Origin: Ficedula albicollis
Taxonomy: Eukaryota > Chordata > Aves > Passeriformes > Muscicapidae
NCBI RefSeq assembly: GCF_000247815.1
Contig: NC_021677.1
Coordinates: 15,530,657-15,594,656 of the forward strand
DNA: 64,000 nucleotides
Direction: 5' to 3'
The position numbers and the translations under genes were made by a program. The notes under the pieces were generated by a model. It saw only the letters and a list, made by a program, of their open reading frames with translations, was not told where the DNA came from and did not search any database. This document shows, in pieces, positions 1-10,110 of this stretch (positions within the stretch are counted from its first letter, which is position 1; each line of letters begins with the position of its first letter).

Positions 1-370
1 GGGAAATGCTGGGGCTAATGTTTACACCTTGGGTGTGTTGGGGGGACACAGGTAATGATTTACACATATTACAGAATCTTAATTCTAGCACAGACAAGAT
101 TAATCCACACTAATGCTAATACTTGCAAAAAAAAAAGTGCTAAAATTCAAGACAGAGCCTTAAATAGACAAAGGAACATAACCTTAGTTTTTATTTTTCA
201 GAGTTTTCCTAGACTTGCTGTTAAGATTTAGAGAAGATTATTTAAGACATTGAACACAGTTTACTGTACCATCTAAACATAATTTGAGACACCTGAAAGG
301 TCAGAAACCATAAAAGATGGCTAACTAAAACTCCTTTCTAGTAAAAAAAAAAAAAAAAATATCCAATTCC

Positions 371-487
371 CAGAAGTGTTTTACATTGTTCAACCACAAC
401 CATTAGACATTTCATAATCATGGCCATTCCAGAAGTGTTTTACATTGTTCAACCACAACCATTAGACATTTCATAATCATGGCCATT
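371..487. repeat. 59-bp two-copy tandem duplication
   Basis: A segment starting CAGAAGTGTTTTACATTG occurs at 371 and again at 430. The two copies are almost identical and directly adjacent, ending in ATGGCCATT. It lies inside KCNQ1 intron 1. Confidence 0.9.
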
Positions 488-1400
488 ATTTATTTTCTCA
501 TCTCATGGCATTATCATAATGCTAAAGAGAATGCAGCCCACAATTATCTCAGCAGTTGTACCCAGTCATCTCCCAATTACACACACTCAGATAACAGCTG
601 TTTCCCCTCCACTAAAATAAAGTTGGTACCACTTAACCTCTTGACCTAAACACTCCAGTATCCTTAAGTGTGGAACAGAAGCACAAAATCCTGAACTGAA
701 TTTAGACAACAGTTACTTAGAAATAAAACTTAAAATCAGAATACAATAACAAAATCATAAAAACTCACTTTGGTGTCTTTTGACCAACAAAATACCTTTC
801 CCTCTAGCTGTTGGAATAAGCACATATACATTTAACGGATATATATACACCAGACATATGTTTGTGCATGAACACAATAAATACACACCACATTCCTACC
901 CGACCTTCTTACCTACATTTAACACACACCAACTGCCCAAAGGTCACACAAGCCTTCAGCAGCACCTCGATGGAAAAGCACTGATCCCTCACAGAGGCAC
1001 CTCTTGGGATGCTCGTGCACCACATTCCTACCACTTGCTGGTTTGGGTTTGACACTGCTTTCTACAGACAGCACTATAGACAGAGAATATTCAACCTACC
1101 TAATTTAAGAATTAAACAACACCTCCCTCCCGTCGTGGTGGCTACCACAGGGACTTAGAGCCAGGAGCAATTAAAGAGGCAAGCAAAAGGAGCATCACCT
1201 GTTTCTCATCCTCCTCTGACAAGGCTGCGGCACTGACGATTGACAGCACCTGTTCAATTAGAAACTGCTGCCATGCCGCGAGCACCGGCAGCACACAGGT
1301 GTCGCCGCTTGAAATCGGGAGCCAGGCATCAACAACGAGTGAAGAATGGGTGACACTGCTACATGCTTCATTTCCAGTATGAACCATTTCATTTCAGTGT

Positions 1401-1495
1401 GAGCAATTTATTCCAACTCCCTGGGTAAACTGAAGTAAACTGCCCGATGAGCAATTTATTGAAACTCCCTGGGTAAACTGAAGTAAACTGCCCGA
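1401..1495. repeat. 48-bp two-copy tandem duplication
   Basis: GAGCAATTTATT begins at 1401 and at 1449. The copies differ by a couple of bases after this word, and both end in AAACTGCCCGA. It lies inside KCNQ1 intron 1, about 330 bp from the exon 1 donor. Confidence 0.9.
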
Positions 1496-1619
1496 AATCA
1501 GCTCCTGCACTACCTGATAGATACACCTAAGGGCTCCTGAACTGAGATACGGCATTTCTCTTAACTAAAAAGGCAAACGTACCCCCGGAGGGTGACTTCT
1601 GTTTCACTTCACACCTGCA

Positions 1620-2030
1620 GGGGTGGGAAAACAAAGGCAAGCCACGCAGAGCCCGAAGGGCCGCGTGCGGGCGATGCTCAAGCGCGGAGCACCGGGCTGC
1701 TCCGGCAGGCTGCGGGATGGGGATGCGGGCGGTCCCGGAGCCCGCAGCACGGCCGGACAGCGCTCCAGCGGCGGTAACGGGAGCGCGGAGCAGGTGCCCG
1801 GCGGCGGCGGGGCGCTACTCACACGGTGAAGTGGTACACGAAGCACTTCCATCCCGTGGGCCGCTCCAAGAAGTTGTAGACCCTGCCCTGGACGCTGCTG
1901 CGGCTCAGCAGGGGCTTGCGGAGGCTGTAGATGGAGACGCGCGGGTCCAGGCTGACGGGGGGCCGCGGGCAGTCGGCGCTCACCACCACCAGCTCGCTCC
2001 GCAGCCGCGCCGCCCGCTCCCGCTCCGGCA
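1620..2030 (-). promoter_or_regulatory. KCNQ1: CpG island around KCNQ1 exon 1
   Basis: CpG dinucleotides and GC content are high over this stretch compared with the AT-rich surroundings, and it overlaps KCNQ1 exon 1 and the start of intron 1. This is the usual setting of the KCNQ1 promoter. No TATA box or exact start site was placed. The 53-bp array continues the GC-rich stretch upstream. Confidence 0.6.
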
Positions 2031-2031
2031 C
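1823..2031 (-). CDS. KCNQ1: KCNQ1 exon 1, voltage-gated potassium channel subunit (partial, start not resolved)
   Basis: KCNQ1 (Kv7.1) is the pore subunit of a voltage-gated K+ channel at the plasma membrane that works with KCNE partners. Only the cytosolic N-terminal exon is in view. Read on the minus strand it contains [15 protein letters not shown] and then [20 protein letters not shown], nearly identical to the human segment just before S1. The exon ends in phase 2 inside a valine codon, followed by a consensus GTGAGT donor, as at the human exon 1 end. S1 and the rest lie beyond the left edge. Odd point: there is no in-frame ATG. The frame runs back to a GTG at 2031 and then to an in-frame TGA inside the first unit of the 53-bp array. 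The N-terminal start is therefore missing, displaced or disrupted here. Identity is certain; the 5' boundary is not. Confidence 0.92.
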
Positions 2032-4738
2032 CTGCCACCGTCCTCATCGCTGACCTCCGCCTGCACCACCTGTGCCCTCGGCACCTGCCACCGTCCTCAT
2101 CGCTGACCTCCGCCTGCACCACCTGTGCCCTCGGCACCTGCCACCGTCCTCATCGCTGACCTCCGCCTGCACCACCTGTGCCCTCGGCACCTGCCACCGT
2201 CCTCATCGCTGACCTCCGCCTGCACCACCTGTGCCCTCGGCACCTGCCACCGTCCTCATCGCTGACCTCCGCCTGCACCACCTGTGCCCTCGGCACCTGC
2301 CACCGTCCTCATCGCTGACCTCCGCCTGCACCACCTGTGCCCTCGGCACCTGCCACCGTCCTCATCGCTGACCTCCGCCTGCACCACCTGTGCCCTCGGC
2401 ACCTGCCACCGTCCTCATCGCTGACCTCCGCCTGCACCACCTGTGCCCTCGGCACCTGCCACCGTCCTCATCGCTGACCTCCGCCTGCACCACCTGTGCC
2501 CTCGGCACCTGCCACCGTCCTCATCGCTGACCTCCGCCTGCACCACCTGTGCCCTCGGCACCTGCCACCGTCCTCATCGCTGACCTCCGCCTGCACCACC
2601 TGTGCCCTCGGCACCTGCCACCGTCCTCATCGCTGACCTCCGCCTGCACCACCTGTGCCCTCGGCACCTGCCACCGTCCTCATCGCTGACCTCCGCCTGC
2701 ACCACCTGTGCCCTCGGCACCTGCCACCGTCCTCATCGCTGACCTCCGCCTGCACCACCTGTGCCCTCGGCACCTGCCACCGTCCTCATCGCTGACCTCC
2801 GCCTGCACCACCTGTGCCCTCGGCACCTGCCACCGTCCTCATCGCTGACCTCCGCCTGCACCACCTGTGCCCTCGGCACCTGCCACCGTCCTCATCGCTG
2901 ACCTCCGCCTGCACCACCTGTGCCCTCGGCACCTGCCACCGTCCTCATCGCTGACCTCCGCCTGCACCACCTGTGCCCTCGGCACCTGCCACCGTCCTCA
3001 TCGCTGACCTCCGCCTGCACCACCTGTGCCCTCGGCACCTGCCACCGTCCTCATCGCTGACCTCCGCCTGCACCACCTGTGCCCTCGGCACCTGCCACCG
3101 TCCTCATCGCTGACCTCCGCCTGCACCACCTGTGCCCTCGGCACCTGCCACCGTCCTCATCGCTGACCTCCGCCTGCACCACCTGTGCCCTCGGCACCTG
3201 CCACCGTCCTCATCGCTGACCTCCGCCTGCACCACCTGTGCCCTCGGCACCTGCCACCGTCCTCATCGCTGACCTCCGCCTGCACCACCTGTGCCCTCGG
3301 CACCTGCCACCGTCCTCATCGCTGACCTCCGCCTGCACCACCTGTGCCCTCGGCACCTGCCACCGTCCTCATCGCTGACCTCCGCCTGCACCACCTGTGC
3401 CCTCGGCACCTGCCACCGTCCTCATCGCTGACCTCCGCCTGCACCACCTGTGCCCTCGGCACCTGCCACCGTCCTCATCGCTGACCTCCGCCTGCACCAC
3501 CTGTGCCCTCGGCACCTGCCACCGTCCTCATCGCTGACCTCCGCCTGCACCACCTGTGCCCTCGGCACCTGCCACCGTCCTCATCGCTGACCTCCGCCTG
3601 CACCACCTGTGCCCTCGGCACCTGCCACCGTCCTCATCGCTGACCTCCGCCTGCACCACCTGTGCCCTCGGCACCTGCCACCGTCCTCATCGCTGACCTC
3701 CGCCTGCACCACCTGTGCCCTCGGCACCTGCCACCGTCCTCATCGCTGACCTCCGCCTGCACCACCTGTGCCCTCGGCACCTGCCACCGTCCTCATCGCT
3801 GACCTCCGCCTGCACCACCTGTGCCCTCGGCACCTGCCACCGTCCTCATCGCTGACCTCCGCCTGCACCACCTGTGCCCTCGGCACCTGCCACCGTCCTC
3901 ATCGCTGACCTCCGCCTGCACCACCTGTGCCCTCGGCACCTGCCACCGTCCTCATCGCTGACCTCCGCCTGCACCACCTGTGCCCTCGGCACCTGCCACC
4001 GTCCTCATCGCTGACCTCCGCCTGCACCACCTGTGCCCTCGGCACCTGCCACCGTCCTCATCGCTGACCTCCGCCTGCACCACCTGTGCCCTCGGCACCT
4101 GCCACCGTCCTCATCGCTGACCTCCGCCTGCACCACCTGTGCCCTCGGCACCTGCCACCGTCCTCATCGCTGACCTCCGCCTGCACCACCTGTGCCCTCG
4201 GCACCTGCCACCGTCCTCATCGCTGACCTCCGCCTGCACCACCTGTGCCCTCGGCACCTGCCACCGTCCTCATCGCTGACCTCCGCCTGCACCACCTGTG
4301 CCCTCGGCACCTGCCACCGTCCTCATCGCTGACCTCCGCCTGCACCACCTGTGCCCTCGGCACCTGCCACCGTCCTCATCGCTGACCTCCGCCTGCACCA
4401 CCTGTGCCCTCGGCACCTGCCACCGTCCTCATCGCTGACCTCCGCCTGCACCACCTGTGCCCTCGGCACCTGCCACCGTCCTCATCGCTGACCTCCGCCT
4501 GCACCACCTGTGCCCTCGGCACCTGCCACCGTCCTCATCGCTGACCTCCGCCTGCACCACCTGTGCCCTCGGCACCTGCCACCGTCCTCATCGCTGACCT
4601 CCGCCTGCACCACCTGTGCCCTCGGCACCTGCCACCGTCCTCATCGCTGACCTCCGCCTGCACCACCTGTGCCCTCGGCACCTGCCACCGTCCTCATCGC
4701 TGACCTCCGCCTGCACCACCTGTGCCCTCGGCACCTGC
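2029..4738. repeat. 53-bp minisatellite, 51 copies
   Basis: The unit begins CACCTGCCACCGTCCTCATC. Its phase is exact: 51 x 53 = 2703 bases separate the first unit start (2029) from the last partial unit (4732). I saw no sequence difference between units. It is GC-rich. Each unit holds two CACCTG E-box words on the plus strand and one ATG on the minus strand. Because 53 is not a multiple of 3, reading through passes all frames, and one minus-strand frame carries TGA, so no frame stays open for more than about three units. The array abuts KCNQ1 exon 1. It could be a true VNTR or an assembly over-expansion of a shorter one. Confidence 0.97.
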
Positions 4739-4747
4739 GCGCAGGTG
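4732..4747. repeat. 16-bp perfect palindrome closing the minisatellite
   Basis: CACCTGCGCGCAGGTG is its own reverse complement. It begins with the first seven bases of the 53-bp unit, so the array ends exactly at a palindrome. Confidence 0.9.
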
Positions 4748-7700
4748 GCCTCTCACCTCCGTGAGGAGCGGGGAGACTTTCCTGCCCTCTTTCCTAGAAG
4801 CCCAGGAGACTTTCCTGCCTTCTCAGCCACTCCAATATTTCCCGGCATTGTGTGGCTTGAGATTCTGGGACTTCGGATTTAGGACCTCCAAAACCTTCTG
4901 GACCTGTTGCTCCACTCCTTTTTTGCAGAATTTCAGCACCTGGGAGCAGCAGAGTTCTGCCAGAGTCGGAATCCTCCAGGAGGCTTTCTTTAACATGAGT
5001 AACAAGTACTGTGAGCCCGAACTACGGGTCTTGCAGCCCTTCGTGTTATTGTAACCAAATAGGTGAAGAACTGGGGAAACTGCAGAACGCAGCAAACACA
5101 GTCCTGCAGAACTGCATCCTCTACAAGCTGGGTCCCTCACCAGCAGCATTTCAGGTTTTGTGGAAAGTTGCATATGTTTGGCCACTGAGAATATGGTCAT
5201 TGAGCATTGGTCATGGCCAGAACATTGGTCATTTTGAGGGCCTGGATAACATTCCCGTGTGCTGGAGTTAGTCACCACTTCCATAACTGTGCTGTGTTGT
5301 CATGGCTTTCTGCACCAATTAGTTGGCTAACAATTTCTGTTCCCAGAGTGAAGGGAAAGGTGGTCTTTGATCTGGAGTGATGGGTTTTTTTAATTCCAGC
5401 TCAAAATAGAACAGCACTAGTAAGAGCTATGTTGAGTTCATGGTTGATACTGGTACCCGGACAAGAATGTTACAGGGAGATAAGGTGCTAAATAAAGTTA
5501 AACGAAAACAAGCCTGCTAATTGCAGTTCCATTCAAATGTCAGGCTGCATGAATTGTGGGGCAACCAGGCAAGATCCTCCACCAGTGTAAACAAGAAAGA
5601 CGGGTGGGCTCTCCTACTGATTTACACCCGTGAGGGATCTGGCTCCATCCTGGGAATACAAAAACAGAAGTGTTAAAATGAGACTTTGCAAAACTCGTTT
5701 CTAAACCAACAATGTCCTAACCAGGCTTTCCCCCCCCTCCACCAGAGCATGGAGAACAAACCAGCTTAGTAAAAACAGCGTTTCAAAGGAAAATTTTCCT
5801 GCATCAGGTCAAAATAGAGCCTGGTTTCTCTATTTTGAGCAACTGTTCTTTCTTTAAACAGGCTGCAAGAAAAATGGCTAATAGAAGAAGGAATGTCATT
5901 GCTACCCTTGAAGGCTCACTGTTTGAGGGCCAGCCTGATAAAGCCTTGATATTAAAGTTAACAAATGTGTTTCTTTATATAAGTGTTCCACTTCGTTTTA
6001 TAGACCAACATAACATTGTCTGGGTTATACAGAGCCTAATCTGGAGCCAGCTGCAAAATATAACATACAGAGTTCAGCCAAACAAGAGGGTGTATGTTAA
6101 TGCATAAATGATCTTGTTCTTCATAAAACTTTTCAAAATATTTTAAAAATGTTGTTGTGTAATGTTGTTATTTATCCATTGATTAACAAAAGAGAGAATA
6201 GAAACTTCACTCTGTCTGAACCTAGGAAAATAGAATTTCTGTATTACTTATGCAGCTTCCTTTAAAAAGAAAAGTTAGGGGGGTATTATATACTTAAATG
6301 GCTAAACAGGGAAGAAAATTGGTAAGATCTAAATTTGATTTCCAGTGTTCAGTGAGACACTGTTCCAAAGAATCAAAGTTTGTTTCAATAAATTTTTTAC
6401 CGCAAAACAAAAAAAAGTCTCAGATTTATTCCACAGCCTTATATACTGAGTTATTTTTCAGGACAGAAATATTTTCCTAAGGTTTTAGATTGGAATTCCA
6501 ATGCTGGGTAAATCTTTCAAAGAACCATCACAAATAAAGGAATTTTAAAGTATTGAAAATTAGCATTTAGGTAATATCTAAAGATCTTTTCCCAGAGTCA
6601 AGGAATTAACAAAATTCTACATTTTAAGTTTGTTACTGATAAATGATAACATTTAAGCAGCAAAAATCATATTGCTAGATGATTGTCAGCTAGTTCAAGG
6701 TACTGAATGGTAAAACATGTCTGGCACAGGTGAAAGCAAGAGCACACTTGAATAAAACTGTCAAATGACTACTTAGTGATAAGAATCCAGGGTATAATTA
6801 TCTTCAGTGAATACTGAGTTGCCAAAATGCTATATTAATTTTCAACATTTTTAAGATGCACATTTAAAGATGGTAATGGAAATTCTCATTTTTCCCCTTC
6901 TTAAGTAGCCATATCTTGATCTCAATCATGTTTATTTTACAAAACAACAGAATTATGTAAGTGAAAGAAGAAAAGAGAGAGTGTGGTGTATACATGAAAG
7001 AGTTAAAAATGGGAAGAGGAGGGAGATGAGTGTTCAAATATATTTATGGAGCTGGATATCTAGGCTTTGATAGTGAAGAGGGTAGGAGGATATGTTGAAT
7101 AAAGAGGACGTGGGCTTTAAATATTAAGGTGGAACTACTATGCTGAATTGTTTCTTATAATAATAATCTGAGTATTTACAGAACTGCAGTGAAATTCACA
7201 GTTTGCAAGAACTGTTTTCAGTCCTTATGTCTTTAAGAGGACTATGATTCTAAACATGAGATATCATAAGTCACTGTCACAGTGAAGCAGATGGCAAAGC
7301 TCCCAGTTCTAGAAATTCAATTGCAGCAAGACTAGTAAATGACTAGTTAAAGCCTTTCTTGAGCTGCAGTAGATCCAAAAGGTTTGTACCATCCTAGGCC
7401 TCTGTTTCTGATGTCCTGTACCAAGTTATGATCAATATCATGCCTGCAGCATCAGGTATGCTCATGACATGCTGTATTTTCACTTTGTGCCTGCCAGAGC
7501 ACCGTGCGAGATCACTCTGCTAAATCACAGCTGAATGTTTACAAGCAGGATTTGCTGCAGCCAGAGACACCTTGATCTTTTGCCTGATTACTTCCTTGTG
7601 GAAGCTAAGACTCAAACAAACAGTTTGCATCTGAATGTTCTGAAAGACTTTAACACTTACGCTGCAATTACAGGTTGCACCAGTTCTCCTCTGGCATGGA

Positions 7701-9239
7701 AATCCTCTTGTTTGTTGTTAGATTGCTTTGTGGGGTGGTTTTTTGTTTGAATTAGGTTTGGGTTTTGTTTTTTCTAAATACCACTACAATTTCTCCCGAG
7801 CTACAGTATGAGATGTTAAATAACAGTTTTCAAGGAGAGGAGAGAGAGGTGTGTTGTCTCAGTTTTTGAACTCTTTTTCTTGGATTAAATATTTTGTTGA
7901 GTTCGATTTCCTGGAGAATCCACATTTGAATTGAGTGAGTAGATAATTTCAAAAACACAGTCAATGATGAAGGTAAATGTCACTCAGTACTGAACTGAGA
8001 ATAAAGTCCTAGATTTGACAAAAGGTTTGAAAAAAACTTTAAAAAAAATCTTTTAAAATATTCTCTATCAATTAAAAAATTCTGCTCACAGATTCATCAT
8101 TACTTTGAAAACATTCCAATTAAAAGCTACAAAACAACTAAGTACTTAGACCTCAGACAAAAAGAACAGTTTGAGAATGCAAATTAACATGTTACACAAA
8201 TATACCTCAGCCTTAAGATTCAAAACAAAAGCAAGGGGAAAGAGACATAAGGGTTTACTTCACTTTCTAAATCCTGGGAAGACTATGGCTTAGCCAATTC
8301 AGTAGGGAGATGGGGAGATATATGTAGATTTTCATTAATTAATCGAATTTCAATTAAGAACAATTTTCTGAGTACATGTAGACATTTTCCATTGGACACC
8401 TTGATAATCTCATTTGCCATTATTTTAAATTCATCTAAGTCTATTATTGTACAACTTGTATGCTTTTATGCAGATTAACTTTGGGTTTTGAATTTAAGCA
8501 AAATCTTTGCCACAGGCTCTTGAATACATCCATGCTTCCCATGTGTAAACCCAGCAGGATTTCCCTGTGGCAGGCATTGCTAGTCAAACAACTTAGCACA
8601 CCAGCAGAAACTCCAGATACAGAGAGTGTATCCAAAATTGCACTATATCCCAAAACACTGACCATCAACTTTGCATAAGTCGGAGATCACATCAATTAAT
8701 CACTTCCCTAGCAGACTAATCACTACTAAAAGGACACATTTTTAATAGGTGTTTATGCAGTCTGCTCTCCGTCAGAGAAGAACTTCCATGAAAAATTGGA
8801 GCAGACAGAAAAGAGCAGATAGCATTCTGCTCAGAAATTTTAGTGTGTCCTTTAACTCCCTGTCTTCCTCACTGCTGGGTTATTTTTAACAGAGCGGTGT
8901 GCCCAGGAATCTGGGCAGCAGGGAGAAGCAGCCCTGCAGGAGATAGCGAGTGGCGTGCACCAGATATCTGCTGTACAGGACCACGCAGTGCTGCTGACAC
9001 CCCTGATTAGCATTATCTGTTTGAATGCTCAGGGCGTGGCTGTGGCTGCACTGATACACTGCCTTCACATCGTTCCCTAGGATTTTAAAGCAGATCGGTG
9101 CCCTTCTGGGAAAGGATGTTGCTGTCCCCCACTGCTCAGGTTTGAAGTCCTAAAGCAAAGAAAGACTCTGAGAATATATTTAGGCTTATGCCTCACAAGC
9201 AATTTTTCTGTTTTGTTTTCAAATACGTTGGGAACTCTG
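4748..9239. other. KCNQ1-TRPM5 intergenic region, first part
   Basis: About the first 500 bp are presumably KCNQ1 upstream flank; a short word (GAGACTTTCCTGCC) occurs twice near 4771 and 4807. The rest is AT-rich, with only short open frames, none recognisable as protein. I see no RNA gene and no repeat I can name. Confidence 0.5.
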
Positions 9240-9289
9240 AGACAACGATCTCTACCCTCTGGATGCAGCTATCCAGACAATTCTTTGCT

Positions 9290-10110
9290 CACATCACAGT
9301 CTACCCATTGAATCAGTCTCCAGTTTAGAGAGAAGGATGTTGGGGGGGACCATGCCAAAGGCTTTACAGAAATCCAGATAGAAGGCATTCCTTCCTGTCA
9401 AATGAGATCTGTATATGCCTTGCCTTGTTCCCTGACGTAGGCATTCCATCACAGAAGGCCATCAGGTTGGTGAGGCAGGATCAGCCCTGGGTGAAAGCTG
9501 TGCTGGCTGCCTCAAATCACCTCCCTGTTCTCCACGTGCCTTAGCAGAGCTTTCATGAGGATCTGTTCCAGGATATTCCCAAGAATGAAGGTGAGGAAAA
9601 CAGGTTCTCCCAGGGTCCTCCTTTCTACTCCTTTTAAAGATGAGGGCAACATTTCCCTTTTTCCAGCCACATGACACTTCACCTGACAGCCAGGACTATT
9701 CGAGTGTCACAGAGAGGGGCTGGGCAACTGTGTCAGGCAATTCCCTCAGGACTCTGGGATTCATCACCAGGTCACATGGACTTATGTACATTCAGGTATC
9801 TTGGATGGTCATGAACCTGATTGCTCCCCAATCCTCATCCTGCTGTCCATTCACTCAAGCAAGAGCTGTAAGAAGAGAGGTTGCCATTAAAGACTGAGGC
9901 AAAAGCCTTGGTAGACTCTTCATTTTTCTTGTTAAGGAGCATTAATTTATGCAAAAGTGCCAGCCAACTGGAATTTTGGTTTCCATCAATAAAGATCAAA
10001 AATTTTTCTACAATGTTAGCCTCTTCTATTTGGTCTCTGGCTGACCAAAATCTTCCATGTGTGAGTCTGAAGAATTCAGGCCCTAAATGTTTACTTGTTT
10101 AGGAACAGGA
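9290..10110 (-). mobile_element. CR1 LINE fragment, ORF2 linker/RT-start region, decayed
   Basis: The minus strand resembles the CR1 ORF2 segment between the endonuclease and reverse transcriptase domains. A decayed frame near 9590-9677 reads GWKKGNVALIFKRSRKEDPG, like the CR1 motif of W(R/K)KANVTPIFKKGKKEDPG type. The plus-strand word ATTAAAGACTGAGGCAAAAG near 9886 is typical of antisense avian CR1. Frames are broken, so it is an old dead copy. Ends are approximate. Confidence 0.75.

Larger units (their letters stand above)
1..1822 (-). other. KCNQ1: KCNQ1 intron 1, 5' part (partial)
   Basis: Non-coding sequence downstream of the KCNQ1 exon 1 donor on the minus strand, whose GTGAGT reads as ACTCAC at 1817-1822. 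It continues past the left window edge. The part next to exon 1 (about 1620-1822) is GC- and CpG-rich and belongs to the promoter-proximal CpG island. The rest is AT-rich and holds two short tandem duplications, listed separately. No exon or RNA gene was seen here. The small open frames lack similarity to anything I know. Confidence 0.75.

Noticed and set aside
1142..1387. 81-codon minus-strand frame in KCNQ1 intron 1
   Set aside because: No similarity to KCNQ1 or another family and no splice sites fitting a KCNQ1 exon.
1604..2137. 177-codon minus-strand frame across KCNQ1 exon 1 with an ATG in the array
   Set aside because: It is in a different frame from the clear KCNQ1 homology and runs past the exon donor. 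It is a shadow frame, though its ATG may matter if a base error is present.
2029..4738. CRISPR-like array
   Set aside because: The repeat is a continuous 53-bp unit with no unique spacers, in a vertebrate locus. It is a minisatellite.
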